DNA from: Blasia pusilla | Taxonomy: Eukaryota > Marchantiophyta > Marchantiopsida > Blasiales | DNA length: 64,000 nucleotides | Reading direction: 5' to 3' | Assembly (NCBI GenBank): GCA_050084515.1 | Contig: CM114272.1 | Span: 61,628,001 to 61,692,000 of the forward strand | Part shown: piece after piece, positions 34,729 through 48,913 of the stretch | How positions within the stretch are numbered: the first letter of the stretch is position 1 | Layout: each line of letters begins with the position of its first letter | Notes under the pieces: model-generated | What the model saw: only the letters and a program-made list of their open reading frames with translations | Databases searched by the model: none | What the model was told of the DNA's origin: nothing | Translations under genes and position numbers: made by a program

Positions 34729-34855
34729 TTGGAGATATTTTGGTTGTTCTTGTCTCATTGTTTGGATGCCATGAGTTAGCATGGGATCATGCGTGTTTGT
34801 GTGTGTGTTCGGTGACAGCAATGTATGTTGTGTAGCGATGTGTATGCGCACGACA
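34728..34855 (+). repeat. G2 repeat B2 (outer terminal module)
   Basis: A 128-bp second copy of B1. It ends GCGCACGACA at the GGCA target duplication. Confidence 0.92.
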
Positions 34856-34859
34856 GGCA

Positions 34860-36017
34860 TGCTGAGGCCCACATAGGGCCAACGGGGGCTCGCCCATGGG
34901 CCCTATGCGAGCCTGAGCCCGTCCAATGGGGGCCATTTTGTCTAACAGGTTGTGCAAAAAAAATGGGTGTGGGCTCGGCCAGCCTGGGTCTACATTACGG
35001 GCTTGGGCACAGTGCGGGCAAGGGACCCGTTGGGCATGTCGGTCTTATGGACCAACTCATCCAGTTTTGTGCAACCAATGGAACTTGACTTAGGGTAAGC
35101 ATTGTCCTATGTATGAGGCAACTATTTGAAGTTGATGTCATTGATTAATAAATCTAAGGATAAACGCCATCGGATTGACATGGATAAAAGTATATGTTAT
35201 TCACACAAGGTTGCATAGAAATGAACTAGCTTGTATGTCCATGGAACAAACTTTTCTGGACATGCCATATGTATCCCACACCCATTCCTGCTACTCACTT
35301 TGACTATGTTCGGCTTGTGTGGACGAGATGCAGGCCCAAAAAGAAAGTTGCCCATGCGGAAGAGGTAAGGGCCAAAGGGCCCCGGGGAGTAGTGAAGGAT
35401 ATTGTGCATGGACGAGTCCGAGTACGAGATGCAGATGGTCATGCCCGCATAAACATACGGACACAAACTTTGTTTGCGTGCAACCTTGTTTGTACAAGAC
35501 AAGGCTCAGCGCAAAATATCCGCCAAAAATTATGATGATTCATAATCACCACGTGTGTTTTTGGAATCCCTATATATTTTTTCAAACTGCATGCAACCTG
35601 CACCAAAAAATAACCTTAGGTTCAGGGATTTGCGCCTCTTGGAAAACATCCACATGGGTAAGGTCTAACACATCCCGAACTTTAGGGAAAAAAATCAGGC
35701 ACTCGGCACTTGCATGGCGCCCGCATCAACATCTGACATCTTGGCGACCTCACAATGCGTCGATGACTCGATGCTCTCTTGGCATGCAAAAGTTTTTCCA
35801 GAATTTGATTTTTTGTCAAAATTTTTCTTTTGATGTAGGTGGGATACACCTTAATGAAATACCAATACTCGAAATAATCAAGTCTTTAAGCAAGTTACCA
35901 ATCTATATTATTATTGGAGAGTGCCTCTCATTCTCAACTCACCTCTCCTTTTGACACATATCATTTTTAACCAATAGCATCGGTCTAATTATGTTATAAG
36001 GATGGGTAACTAAAAAT
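34860..36017. other. Right flank of G2, repeat-like, no gene
   Basis: The first part has the same GC-rich text (repeated GGGCC and GAGCCCG phrases) as the left flank before 14,951. A 211-codon open frame at 35,319-35,954 has no recognisable domain and low-complexity ends, so it is not called as a gene. Confidence 0.45.
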
Positions 36018-36052
36018 TATACATTCGTGCATCGCACGGGTACTCAGCTAGT
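36018..36052 (+). mobile_element. Helitron-like 3' terminus
   Basis: Short hairpin CGTGCATCGCACG followed after 11 bases by CTAG and then T. This is the arrangement of Helitron 3' ends (hairpin, spacer, CTRR, insertion before T). No matching 5' TC end or helicase was identified, so the left boundary is unknown. Confidence 0.4.
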
Positions 36053-36599
36053 AATTAGGGATTAAAGAACGTAAAAATGTGGAGATATCGTGTTTCTTAA
36101 ATTAAAAAAGTTATGCAGTTTAAATGTGAGAGCTTTTCATGAAAATTAATTTTTAATTTTTCCTGAAATTAATTGTAAAAGAAATTTTCTCTCATCCATT
36201 CAACGAATCGCAAGATAATTACAATGGGTTTAATGTATATTATTATGGGAAAATGCCTTCTTAATTTGCAAACACTTTTTCACGTGACACTGAAAAGTTT
36301 TTTCATTGTCCCGTTTCACATACTAAAAAAATAATTTTAATTTGTATATAACATCATTATTCCTTCTAATAACACTAACAAAATCTCCTCAATCAATTTT
36401 TTATTTCCTATAGCGAGCACCTTACAAGTAACTCCGTGATGGGAAGGAGGAAGGAAAATAACGGAGGAGAAACCTATGACGGCCAAGCCGTGCAGGCTCT
36501 CTTAAGCAACCGGGAAACAAACTACAAAGCGGAAGGACAGAAATGATTTTGGTCCATGGATGAAAGATCGTACTGCTATTGTTCAAAACCCTCGAATCC

Positions 36600-37945
36600 T
36601 CCAATCGCAGCGCGTACCCGGCTCCCCGACTTTAACGGGACAGACCACTCTCGTTAAACGACCCGTTAGCCGGATCTGGCTGGCGGGCGGGCGGGCGGGC
36701 GCGCGCGTTCGGTCGGCACGCGCCGCCGCGATGACTCGCCCCTGACCGTCACGCGAGCGATGTTCTCCTCCTAATTGCGGCTGGAGTTGACGAAGACATG
36801 GATTCGTCTGGCGACTTGACAACGACTGCGGTGGCCCGACCTGGCTGGCAGCCGGGCTTCGTGGCAGACACGGAGCGGGGGCGCGGCGAGGATCACTATG
36901 ACGGTACCTGGCTGAAATGAAAAGAGAAGAGGAGAGAAGAGGAGAGGAGAGAAAGGAAGGAAGGAAGGAGTGGACGGAGGAAGGGGGTCGCGGGGATGTA
37001 GGTAGGGAGTACAAACATCCATCCATCCATCCATCCCGCCCGCCCGCCCGCCCGCCTAGAGCGAATTCGTCGCGCGAGTGTGTGCTGTGCGATCTGCGAT
37101 CTGCGATCGGATCGCAGCGAGCGGTCGCGAATGGGGATATATATAATCATGGCAGCTCGGCTCGTGTGTGGATTCTCCGCGAGCACCGAATTGCACGGCG
37201 GTTCCATGAGCTTGTGGGCCGGGCTTCTTCTTCTTCTTCTTCGTCTTTTCTTACTCTCCATGTCCTCATATTTTCTGTCGACTGTGGAATTCCTGTTCCC
37301 GTTCTTGTTCTTTTCCTCGTCTATGCCGTATTTGGTGGCGACTGTAGATTTCCGCCGCTTCATGTTTGTTGTTTCCTTTTCTTCGTCTGTCTCGAACTGT
37401 CTACGCTGGCGACGGTAGATTTCGTCTTCCGCTTCTTCTTCGTGTTCTCTTGTTGTGATATTTCGCGGCGACTGTCGAAGATGGTAGTAGCAGTGTGCGA
37501 CTGATAGGTCGCATTTGTCGTGGTCGTTCGTAACTGACGGGGTTTCGACTTGTGCTTTAAGTCTGGCGCGGGGGGCAACGGCCACATAATCATAACTCGC
37601 TCGCTTCTGATCCTTCTGGGAATTAGGTAACCCGAGGTTGTGGCTGATTGCGCTTTGAGGTATGGATATGATCCCCCGCTTCCATGCGCGCGCGCGTTGT
37701 TGGGAATCGCAGCTGACTCTGAGCTGACGGCTCTGATTTTCTTCCGCGCGTTCGTCTGTGTCTGGTAGTTACGGGCCTGATTCGCAACGAAGCCGTCTGA
37801 GGAAAAGTCGATTGAATCACTTCTGTATGGGCAACGAATCGACTCTACGAGCAGGTGTATAGGTGCGGGATCGAGTCTAGCGAAGGGGAAGAGGATACCG
37901 CGTTTAGGGCGAGGTGCTCCGGACAGATCAAATTGCTGTGGAAGG
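36600..37945 (+). promoter_or_regulatory. Probable promoter and 5' leader of the VQ gene
   Basis: A GC-rich block precedes the VQ gene, with simple repeats: GGGC runs at about 36,684-36,705, purine runs GGAAGGAAGGAA at about 36,953-36,970, CCAT repeats then CCGC repeats at about 37,017-37,056. A TATA-like TATATATAA lies at 37,139-37,147, which would give a leader of nearly 0.8 kb. Open frames here, including the long minus-strand one, come from low-complexity sequence. Confidence 0.5.
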
Positions 37946-38788
37946 ATGAAGCCTGTCACTTATCAATTCTTCGACGAGGGAGGGGGTACACCGAACTCTG
38001 AGTCGAGAAGTTCGACGCCACCGAGCTCACCACGAGTAGTGCTGAACCTCACGCAGGATTCGGCTGCAAGCCTTGCAGTGCGGAACGCACTCGGCCATGT
38101 GCCGAGCTACAAAATCATCAACGCCACAACTGGACCGAGCTCGTTTCAGACGGTGGTGCAGCAGCAGCATTATCCAACATCCGAGATGGCTGAAGATTTC
38201 TACGAAACTCACGTTACCTTCGTCCAGGCTGACAAGGCTAGCTTCAAGGATGTGGTGCAACGCCTGACGGGAAACCTAGGCGGATCGGATGGTGACAAAA
38301 TGCAATTGGGGCGCACATCTGGCTCCGAGACTGCGAACCTCAAGCATGACCGCAAACCCTCTCTGAATTGCCTATCTGCTAGAGGAACCGCGATTGGAAA
38401 GCCTCAGTACAGCAATTGCAGTGCACATTCAAAGCTTCAAGGCGGAAGTGGATGCCGAGCAAAGATACCTCCACCGAAACTCCAGGATCCAAGAAACGTA
38501 GTTCTTCAGCACCTGGTTGCAACATACGCCAGCAAGCAGTACACTTCACAAAGCAGTCCCGGCATTCGCAGCCCTACCAGTTCTGGATCGTCAGCTCTCA
38601 GCCCGGTATCTCCGTTCAGCGTTTCCGATTTATTCGAAACCAAAAAATGCATGCCCCATGAAACGAGCTCTGTGCAGCGAGCTCCTTGTCATCAATTACA
38701 GCAAACTTCAGATAAATGCGAGGCGGTTCGCGATCGGACACCTTACCTGTTGAATCTGTTCCCCGAACATCCGTCTAATGAAAAGTAG
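37946..38788 (+). CDS. VQ-motif protein (VQ4/11/19/31/33 type)
   Basis: A single-exon gene of 280 codons starting at the first ATG of the frame. The VQ motif is FKDVVQRLTG at residues 100-109, preceded by THVTFVQADKAS, the context typical of the Arabidopsis VQ4/11/19/31/33 group. Later landmarks also fit that group: KLQDPRN, a Ser/Pro-rich region with LSPVSPFSVSDL, and the C-terminal LNLFPEHP. The N-terminus has Ser/Pro sites (SSTPPSSPR) that could be MAPK targets. In this family the motif binds WRKY transcription factors and tunes defence and growth responses in the nucleus. Introns are usually absent, as here. No defect was seen. The exact paralogue cannot be named. Confidence 0.93.
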   Translation: MKPVTYQFFDEGGGTPNSESRSSTPPSSPRVVLNLTQDSAASLAVRNALGHVPSYKIINATTGPSSFQTVVQQQHYPTSEMAEDFYETHVTFVQADKASFKDVVQRLTGNLGGSDGDKMQLGRTSGSETANLKHDRKPSLNCLSARGTAIGKPQYSNCSAHSKLQGGSGCRAKIPPPKLQDPRNVVLQHLVATYASKQYTSQSSPGIRSPTSSGSSALSPVSPFSVSDLFETKKCMPHETSSVQRAPCHQLQQTSDKCEAVRDRTPYLLNLFPEHPSNEK

Positions 38789-41675
38789 ATTATGCACCGT
38801 GTGTGTGTATACAATGCTATACATGAATGCATACCATCCATCCCATTTTGGGCTCGAAGTTGCAAAACATTATGCAGCCAATTTTGTACTTCTAGTTTCA
38901 GGGTTTTGAAGGCCGAGAGAAGGCCTTGTTGTCGATAACAACAATCCTCTTAGTTGAATCAATTTTTGCAAAACCCGGAGCGGTAGCCATTTTCATACCA
39001 CCTCCCACGGTCAAAGTCCGGGTAGAAGTCCGGGTAGAGATGATGATATCTTTGGTTAACTCTAGACTAAGTTTGGATCGAATGTAATTCATCATGAGCA
39101 TTGGGAGCTTTGGCTGACCCTGTCCGTAAACTTGTGAGCTCTAACGTTCCCACATATATCAATAAAAAAGTGCTATGTACACTCGATCGATTCATAGACG
39201 AGTATTTCTGAAGCATGTAAATCTGTCTTTTGCGAGTACACGATCGATTATTCATCTGGCTGAATGTAACGTCTGTACAAGTGTATATGGGCAGACTTTG
39301 ATTCGAAGCCTCCTGGATTTTTTCGAAATCTAGTTGTAGGCACATTATAATGTATATCTGCATACTGAAAATATTCCGGAGGAAGCTTGATTTGCTGTAC
39401 CGACCGCGATCGAAGAATTCGCCCGTGGAGTGTGCAGAAATCACTTCTTCAGAGCTACTCTCCACTGAGTTCCAAAGTGACTGAGCTTCTCCAGCTAGCC
39501 TACAAGCTGAGGCTCGAAATGATTCACGTTCTCCTCCAGCTTATTAGGCTCGTGACCTAAGATCTAATGACCACTCGTGTAGATACGCAATTCTCTAGAC
39601 GCGTTCTCTTGCGAGCAATCAGCGGTGGATGGATCAAGCGATGCGGAACTACTACTCAACTAACTGCGAGGGGAGGATCACAGGGACAGATGAATCGGCT
39701 CACTCAGATTGAATGCCAAAGGAGCTTAGGCGAGTAGTAAGTGGCTGAGGGGAATTCAATGAAGATCAGAGAAGGGTGTAGAAAACGACTACAAGAGTCC
39801 CTCAAGCGAAGTGGATCCACGTCTCGCTGTGGTGGTTCTCACACGAAATTAAATATAGAAAGTATTACTTCTCGTGCAAAGCTCGAGCGGATTACTGAAC
39901 ATGTCAGGAATCCGGTCTCTCAGTGTGAGCATGTCAAGAATCCGCTGACGACTCACTCTATCCGGTCGCCGGCTCTGCTCCGGGAAACGAGATTTCCTGC
40001 GTCGGACTCGCAGTGCAATCTTCGCATCATGGGAGTGATTATCAAGCCTGAAACTGCCACTGCGTTACAAGTCATCAGCGAACGACGATTCCTCGCTGTA
40101 CACTAGTGCACCTCCTGCATTGTAGGTCTGATTCTGAATGAAATCAAATCCGGCGGCGACATGAAGACATCTCGCCAGTGGAATGAACAAATGCACATCT
40201 TAGAAACGCAGTTATTCTGCACGCTTGGGAGAGCACTCCGCTTCCCACGGCGCAAGATCGCACGCTGAGCTGAGCTGAACTGCACTGCACGCCATTGTAT
40301 GTCTTCCCTTACGCAACTCCTCGTGGGAGGATTTCAACGCCAAAAACGACGATAATTCTCTAAATCTGCATGGAATAAGTATGTTTGCACTGGTATCATC
40401 TTGAATCCGTGAGCAACCTTTCCGCCCTCGTAATGCGCACCAGTCTCGTCTCCACACAGCGCCATCGCTCGTGAAACTGTGTCGATCGAATGTGGATCTG
40501 GACATGATACATACACACACCTCCCGAGAGCTGTCTATTGGGATGGCGCGGCAGTGGCGCTCTGGCCTGAACGGGCAGCCCGAAGCTTTACAAAGCGGAC
40601 GGGCACACGGGCAGGGTCTGAGCCTCTGAGGGCAATTGCTCCTCTGACAGTATGACACTTGGCACGCGCGGCCTGTCATTTTTTTATTTGTTCATTCATT
40701 TGAAACTCAGAAGGAAAGGGTATGCCTTTCACGTGAGCTCGAGCCGCACGCACGGCCTGCTATTTTGGGATCACGTCTACCGCAGCCAGCCTGGATCACG
40801 GGCTAGTCACGGCGATCTCTGTCACCCGATATATCAAAAAAAGAAACGGCGGGGAAATACTCGACAAAAGTAGAAATAAGGCACGAAACAAGATCGAATT
40901 ATCTAAATTTGGAGTATCTTTACAACAAAGTTTGTATGAAGTGGATATTGAGAGTATGCACTCTATTAGGAGAATTATTGAGTGAATATGGAAGATTTAA
41001 AAAGCCAACGTCGAGGAAAAGAAAAAAACCAACCCCTTCTAAATTACATTAGTTGGTCTAACAAAATTTGAAAGCATAAATAAAAGTTTTATTTAGATTT
41101 TTTTTAGTTGTTGTGTGATGTCCTCTCTCCTATATTTGAATCCTCATCACTTCCAATATTAGTGGTAAAAATGTTTGCAAGATTGTCGTTTTGGAATTCA
41201 GTAATTTTTCAAACATTTGCCAAAAAAGAAGAAGTTGGCTCTCACACTTGCTTGAGTTTTTTATTTCATCTTCCAATTTTCGTGGTTCTTTTGATGACCA
41301 AAATAAATGTCAATCTTCCCATACATATCTCCTTACTATTTCCAAGTGATGACTATAATGTCAAACATTTACAACCTTGCGTTGAATGGAGGGCCTTGGT
41401 GGGAGGGAGGGCCCAAGGTGGGAGGCCTAAGGGTCATGTGATGGGTTTGCGGGGGTGCAAAAACGGGGTGGGTGGGAGGTGCTAGCATGAACCCTCACGG
41501 ACAAGTCTATTCTAGCAAGGACATAAGTGTGGGGACACAAACTTTTTCCGTGTGCATTGAGCAACTTTGAACCTATCATAGTATTATGTGCATAAGAACA
41601 TTTTTTCCCATGTGGAGTGACATGCACAATTGCAATATAAGTTACTATTTCAAAAGGGTGTATGCTATATGAAAT
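38789..41675. other. VQ 3' flank and intergenic DNA
   Basis: No gene recognised. The first few hundred bases may be the VQ 3' UTR. Open frames at 39,741-40,106 (+) and 40,212-40,679 (-) have no known motif. From 40,860 the DNA is AT-rich, then a GC-rich patch with repeat-like text lies at 41,390-41,540. Confidence 0.45.
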
Positions 41676-43330
41676 TGTCACATCTTATTTCGACGTAGAT
41701 AGAGTTCTATCGCGTCGACGACATAGAGAGTTAGCGGGCTGTTTGGGTGTAACTTCGTCCCGAGATGTCAGATGAGGTTGACGACAGGTCTGCTGTGTCG
41801 GGAATGTTGTTTGTGGCGATTTCCCTATTTTGGTTTTAGTCCGTTAGGTGACCTATTGACCAAGTCAACGGTCACCGGTAACCTTTGCACGTAGGTTACC
41901 GTTGGTAGGGCTAGTTTTGGGGGAAGAGCCTTTTGGCTCTTCCCAAGGGTATAAGAGTGAGGAAGATGGCTTTCCCAAGCCATCTTTCTCATGTTGAGCT
42001 TTAGGAGCGCCTCTCTTGCATAGACGTGTGTCGGTGTGTAAGAGTTAGAGTGCTAGCATCCGGATTCCCTCATAGCGGAGGGTGGATGTGGTTTGATATG
42101 TCGATGCAGATTCATGAGTGGAGTTTTAGGCCGGGTGAGCCATTTTTACTACTCTTGATTTTATATGAGAAATATGATGCAAGGGGGCAGAGGGAATTTG
42201 TTGCTTGCAGGTAGGCAAGCGACTTGCCTCGGTGGGGAGCCCCTAGAGACGCGTGTGTGGCATTTTGTGGGTTATTTTCTGTTCAGAAGGTTGTGCGCGG
42301 AAGCGCTGTCCATTTTTCATAGATTTTGCTTATGCAGATTGTTGAGAGAGGGCAATAGGGTGTAACAAGAAGTGTGTCGTCGGGCGTACACGAGTGAGTT
42401 TTGGGAAGGAGGAGATAGGTTTGTCTTGCAGTTGCCAAAGGGCTGTTAAGAGAAGGCGGCTAGCTAGGTCGCATCCGCTTAGGTTAGGTCGAAACATTTA
42501 GATCATAGGGATTGAAATTGTGGCCGTGAGGGCCAAGGTCCTGCCAAGGCGTGCGCGGGGTGCCTCAGAGCGAAGCTGTTGAGGATCCGGAGTTGGAAGC
42601 CAAGGAGTTAAACTGGGAGAGAGGAGAGGGCTGAAAGGGGTACGGGGCTTGTGCAAGGCCGGACGGGGCGCAAGCCAAGGGACGCAACCTCTTCCTCCCA
42701 ACCTTTTTGGGAGGCCATAGGGACGCGCGCCAAGCCCCGCCCCGCCCCGCCCCCTGCGCAATTACGTAGTTGGGACATCATATGTGGTAGTGGATATGGT
42801 TGACCAACCTAATGAGCAGTGGATGTGGTTGACGTGAGCTACGTGGTGAGATCGGACGGAGTTGGATGAACGCGGTTGGCGGGGGGCTACGCAATCACCA
42901 CCTACATGGTTAAGGTTGGATATGGTTGGAGTCACTACGTGATTACGCAGACTGACAACGTTTGATTGCGCACGAGATGGGGTTTCACACCGACACGTTG
43001 CAGTGAGAGTTGGGATGGAATGGTAGTATGCTAATGCCGACGGGTGGTCTGTATCTATTGATGGGAGGTTCGATGTGTTGGTCGGGGAGAGTGTCGTGTT
43101 GCAGAGGTTGCCGCACCACATGGGGGAGTGTGTGTTGACGGTGCCATAGGTTGGAGAGCGTGATCAGGTTACCCATTGGAGTCCCTTTTCTTGCACTTAC
43201 CTTATGTGATTGAGAGTGCTGGGTATCGGGTAGTTGCTGGGGCTAGATGGGTGTAGCAATGATGATGAGTGTAGTCTCCATGCATGTGTAGCATGTTTGT
43301 GGATATACGGCGGTTGCCGAGTAGGGGTCA
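41676..43330 (+). mobile_element. G4: 5' part of a G3-like element
   Basis: Starts TGTCACATCTTA. The A module runs to about 42,165 and its sequence matches G3 A1 over its length, including hairpin 41,921-41,944, a TATA-like box at 41,950-41,956 and hairpin 41,963-41,986. The leader (42,166 on) matches the G3 leader (GCAGGTAGGCAAGCGA...) and has GCGCGGAAGCGC at 42,295-42,306. Text to about 43,300 resembles the G2 leader (GTTACCCATT, then CTTGCAC). No coding domain, B module or second target duplication was found, so the right end is uncertain. Confidence 0.65.
42690..42760. repeat. GC-rich simple repeat in G4 leader
   Basis: A run of CCCCG units (GCCCCGCCCCGCCCCGCC) within the G4 leader. It has no other features. 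Confidence 0.7.
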
Positions 43331-43719
43331 CGTGTATGACCCGAGAGTGTTGGTAGTTTAGGTGAGTTAGTTGGGAGGCTCATGGTGAGCCCGGGTGTTG
43401 AGTGTGTGTGAGGCCCTGCGCGGGTGTACTCAACAGGATCGGTGGGCTCACGGACACGCTAGGATGTGGGCCGCGGGTACCCGAGTGGCATTTCCATGGA
43501 CATGTTTGGGCTTGTCCGTTTCCCTACAACCTTGTTATTAATTAAGAATCATCTTAAGCTTGATCCCAAAGCATGCTCATATCATACACTCACCTTAAGC
43601 ACTATCATGCACATACACATTCCTACATAATCCACATTGCTTGTTAGATTTATCAAGCACATATTACCAATCTTCCCAACAAACAGGTACATTCACAAAT
43701 AAAAAAATACTCACATATG

Positions 43720-43965
43720 TACACCAAGACCACACAACAATATCGAAGTGAAAAAAATTCACACGGCCAACTCCACTCTAAAATTTACACGTAATTTCAA
43801 CTTGAAGCCACATCCACCCTCCACCATGAGGAAATCCAGACTCTAACACTCAAGCTCCTATCAAGACCTTGCAAGAGAAATGCTGCAAAGGCTCAATATG
43901 AGAAAGATGGCTTGAGAAAGCCATCTCCCCCTCTCTTATATCATCGTGAAGTCTAGGGCACCCAT
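43720..43965 (-). mobile_element. G5: A-module fragment of the same retroelement group
   Basis: On the minus strand this has the hairpin AGATGGCTTTCTCAAGCCATCT (plus 43,904-43,925) and text like the G4 A module (GGATTTCCTCATGGTGGAGG then GTGGCTTC). Only a fragment is recognisable; ends were not found. Confidence 0.5.
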
Positions 43966-45219
43966 GCTAGCAAGGACCCAAGAAGCGAGTCATGATCTCG
44001 GTAATTGGATTTTGGGGGAGACTTATAAAGAGTTGTGGAAGAAATTAAGGGTATTTTTAACTAAGGCCAACGCTTATAAGAAAAATAGGGTAATATTTAT
44101 TCGCTAGTTGTATATGGAAGATGTCCAAGAAAGTAAGGGGGATTTATCATATTATAATAGTGGGTACACGTGTCAATTGTGAATTGGTCCACATGTCCCC
44201 TCTTTCAAAATTTTAGAGCTAGCCAAAGGATTTTTTTTTCAAAGAAACAATGTATACAAACCTTTAATGGCCATAAAATTTATGTCAAATTAGAGCGGGA
44301 GAAGTAGGAGGAGAGGCCAAACCCTAGGAAGAGAGCACGAACCCTAGGATGAGAGCCCAAACCCTAGGACAAGAGCACGAACAAGTGGGACAAGTAGTAG
44401 AGCGGGGGATTTTGAAGGTGCATCGCAATCGTCGGGAGTGAGTGACATGGGGAGAGAGTGACCAGGATTGAAGCCACAAATGTGAAGCCGCGAAGGTGAC
44501 AGGGAGGGAGAGAGAAAAAAATCACCTTTTTATCTTTCGTGAACTGGGGATCATCTTTTTCTCTTCTTCTCATGTTTGCGGATAGACTGCAGATCACGAC
44601 TCCCATGGAAAATGTAACATGCCGCTGCTCCTAGTTATCTTCTCAGGTTGCATTTGCTCTATACAGGTGCAGCAAAGATTACTTGACAGCAAGAATGTGT
44701 GTGATTTTCCCTTAAATTATGCTCCCACTCTTCTCTATGTAACTGATGCTACAATTTGATGGCTTTTGTTGTTCTCTCTCCCACACGTGGGACATGTAGC
44801 CTTCATCAAGATTTGCTTGAGTTGTAAGTTCTGCTTCTGTTTCTCCTTAGATGACAAGATTTTTTATTTGGAATGCCCCAATTGAAGTGGACATGATCCA
44901 TTCTGCCTTCCTTCAAAGCCGTCGCTTATGGTAATTTAATCTGTCTCCTCTCCAATTGTCTCTTTTCTTCATGATCATAAGTATGTCGCACAGAGATTAT
45001 ACTGGTGTCCTTGTTTGTGCTTCCCGTTGAGCGAATTGTGTGGCATTTGCTTCATTCTCATTCTCCTTCGGTGAAGAATTGGGAAGGTACACAATAGTCT
45101 TAGATTTACTACTCAAAAGTGCTCAAATTACTACTCCTCCTATCCATTGAACAAACTGATTACTCTCGGATAGTCAACTCAGTGTCATAAACAAGTGAGG
45201 TAGAAAGTGAGGTTGAGTG
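43966..45219. other. Intergenic stretch, no gene recognised
   Basis: Contains repeated short phrases (AACCCTAGGA three times at about 44,320-44,370). The part from 44,640 has mixed composition that could be transcribed, but no exon could be supported. Confidence 0.4.
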
Positions 45220-48030
<2,811 letters not shown>

Positions 48031-48299
48031 AGTTTGTGCATCTATAATTTTTTATAATTTCTAACTACATATGGTTATTACCTATTTATGCAAGATGTAT
48101 TCAAGGAGCCCATAGGGAAGTGACCTCCCTATTGGAGGCCATTGGATTTGACCACCAGTGGACTATTGCTCCTTTTTTTGCATCACAAAAAGTCACAGTC
48201 ATAGACTATGATCTGCCCTGGGTAAGAACCATAGGACACACACACAATGGCAAATGTCCCCCTTTTAGATTGGTACTCTTATAGTACGCATCATTGGAT

Positions 48300-48913
48300 G
48301 GATCCCCAATGCTGCTTTTCTTGTGATGAGGGAGGTGACGTTCTATTTTGTGATGGTGCTTGTAGTCACCATTTTCACTAGGTTGAGTTTTCATAGTGGC
48401 AAGGGTCAGATCTGCATCCCTGTTGTACTGCCTAGCAATCACAATTGGAATGGAGCTTGGGTATGTGACCTATGTGCTTAGGATAAAGCCATATGTTTCT
48501 CTTGTGGGATGGTGGGTCGTGTTGTTGGACATACTCAGTTTGAGACACGACTTATCAAGTGTGCTCATCTTGATTGTTATTCCTTTTATCACCCGGGTTG
48601 TGTGAGGACCTGCTTGCTTGTTGGAGGACTTCCGCAGACCCACGTGGCACACAACCTTTCCGCCTCTCTTGATGCACTCATATGCTTACGTCATTATTGT
48701 GATGCATGCAAGCTATATCATGATGGTATATATGACTTAGTGCAATGCCGCAGATGCCCCTGTGCTTGGTGTTATGATAAGTCCCCAAGAGGCAAGAAAC
48801 ACCTACACAAAGGCTGTGATGCTAATGGAAGGTGGAATTTTGGCAAGTGGCGACTCGTTTATTGTCGTCATCATACCATTCCAGAGGGAGAATGTGTGCC
48901 TACTCATGATTGA
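48300..48913 (+). pseudogene. EDM2-like PHD-finger fragment
   Basis: Remnant of the tandem PHD region of EDM2-type proteins. Visible: CFSCDEGGDVLFCDGACSHH (about 48,312-48,372), then VCDLCA, a stop, DKAICFSCG, then KCAHLDCYSFYHPGCV (about 48,556-48,604), CDACKLY, CRRCPCAWCYD, and WRLVYCRHHTIP. The order CxxC, FYHPxCV, CRRCP and the basic ending before an H-H-T match EDM2, a nuclear histone-mark reader needed for heterochromatic gene control in Arabidopsis. One in-frame TAG (48,479 region) and broken continuity suggest a captured or decayed copy. It lies just upstream of transposase-like sequence on the same strand. Confidence 0.7.

Larger units (their letters stand above)
14956..34855 (+). 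mobile_element. G2: Ty3-type retrotransposon with DNA methyltransferase, PHD finger and split terminal repeats
   Basis: The element begins TGTCACGTC and ends GCGCACGACA, between GGCA copies at 14,952-14,955 and 34,856-34,859. Without the nested G1 (17,329-26,914) and its extra AGGT it is about 10.3 kb. Order: A1 repeat, long leader, gag with zinc knuckle, protease remnant, cytosine-5 methyltransferase, reverse transcriptase/RNase H, integrase, PHD finger, polypurine tract, B1, AT spacer, A2, B2. A1/A2 and B1/B2 are each roughly 97% identical, so insertion is fairly recent, yet every coding part carries frameshifts or stops. Reverse transcriptase and integrase identify Ty3/gypsy; the terminal layout is not that of a normal LTR element. 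Confidence 0.9.

Noticed and set aside
17329-34855. DIRS-type elements, because of the split repeats and a methyltransferase
   Set aside because: No tyrosine recombinase is seen. A DDE integrase is present, 4-bp duplications occur (DIRS leave none), and the methyltransferase is cytosine-5 type with PCQ, not the adenine type of DIRS.
35319-35954. 211-codon open frame as a gene
   Set aside because: There is no motif, the composition is repeat-like, and it lies in the dispersed repeat that flanks G2.
36896-37585. 229-codon minus-strand open frame and its plus-strand partners
   Set aside because: They are made of low-complexity Arg/Lys or Ser/Phe runs from the simple repeats upstream of the VQ gene.
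39741-40106. 121-codon open frame downstream of the VQ gene
   Set aside because: It has no recognisable domain, no splice or promoter evidence, and the surroundings look non-coding.
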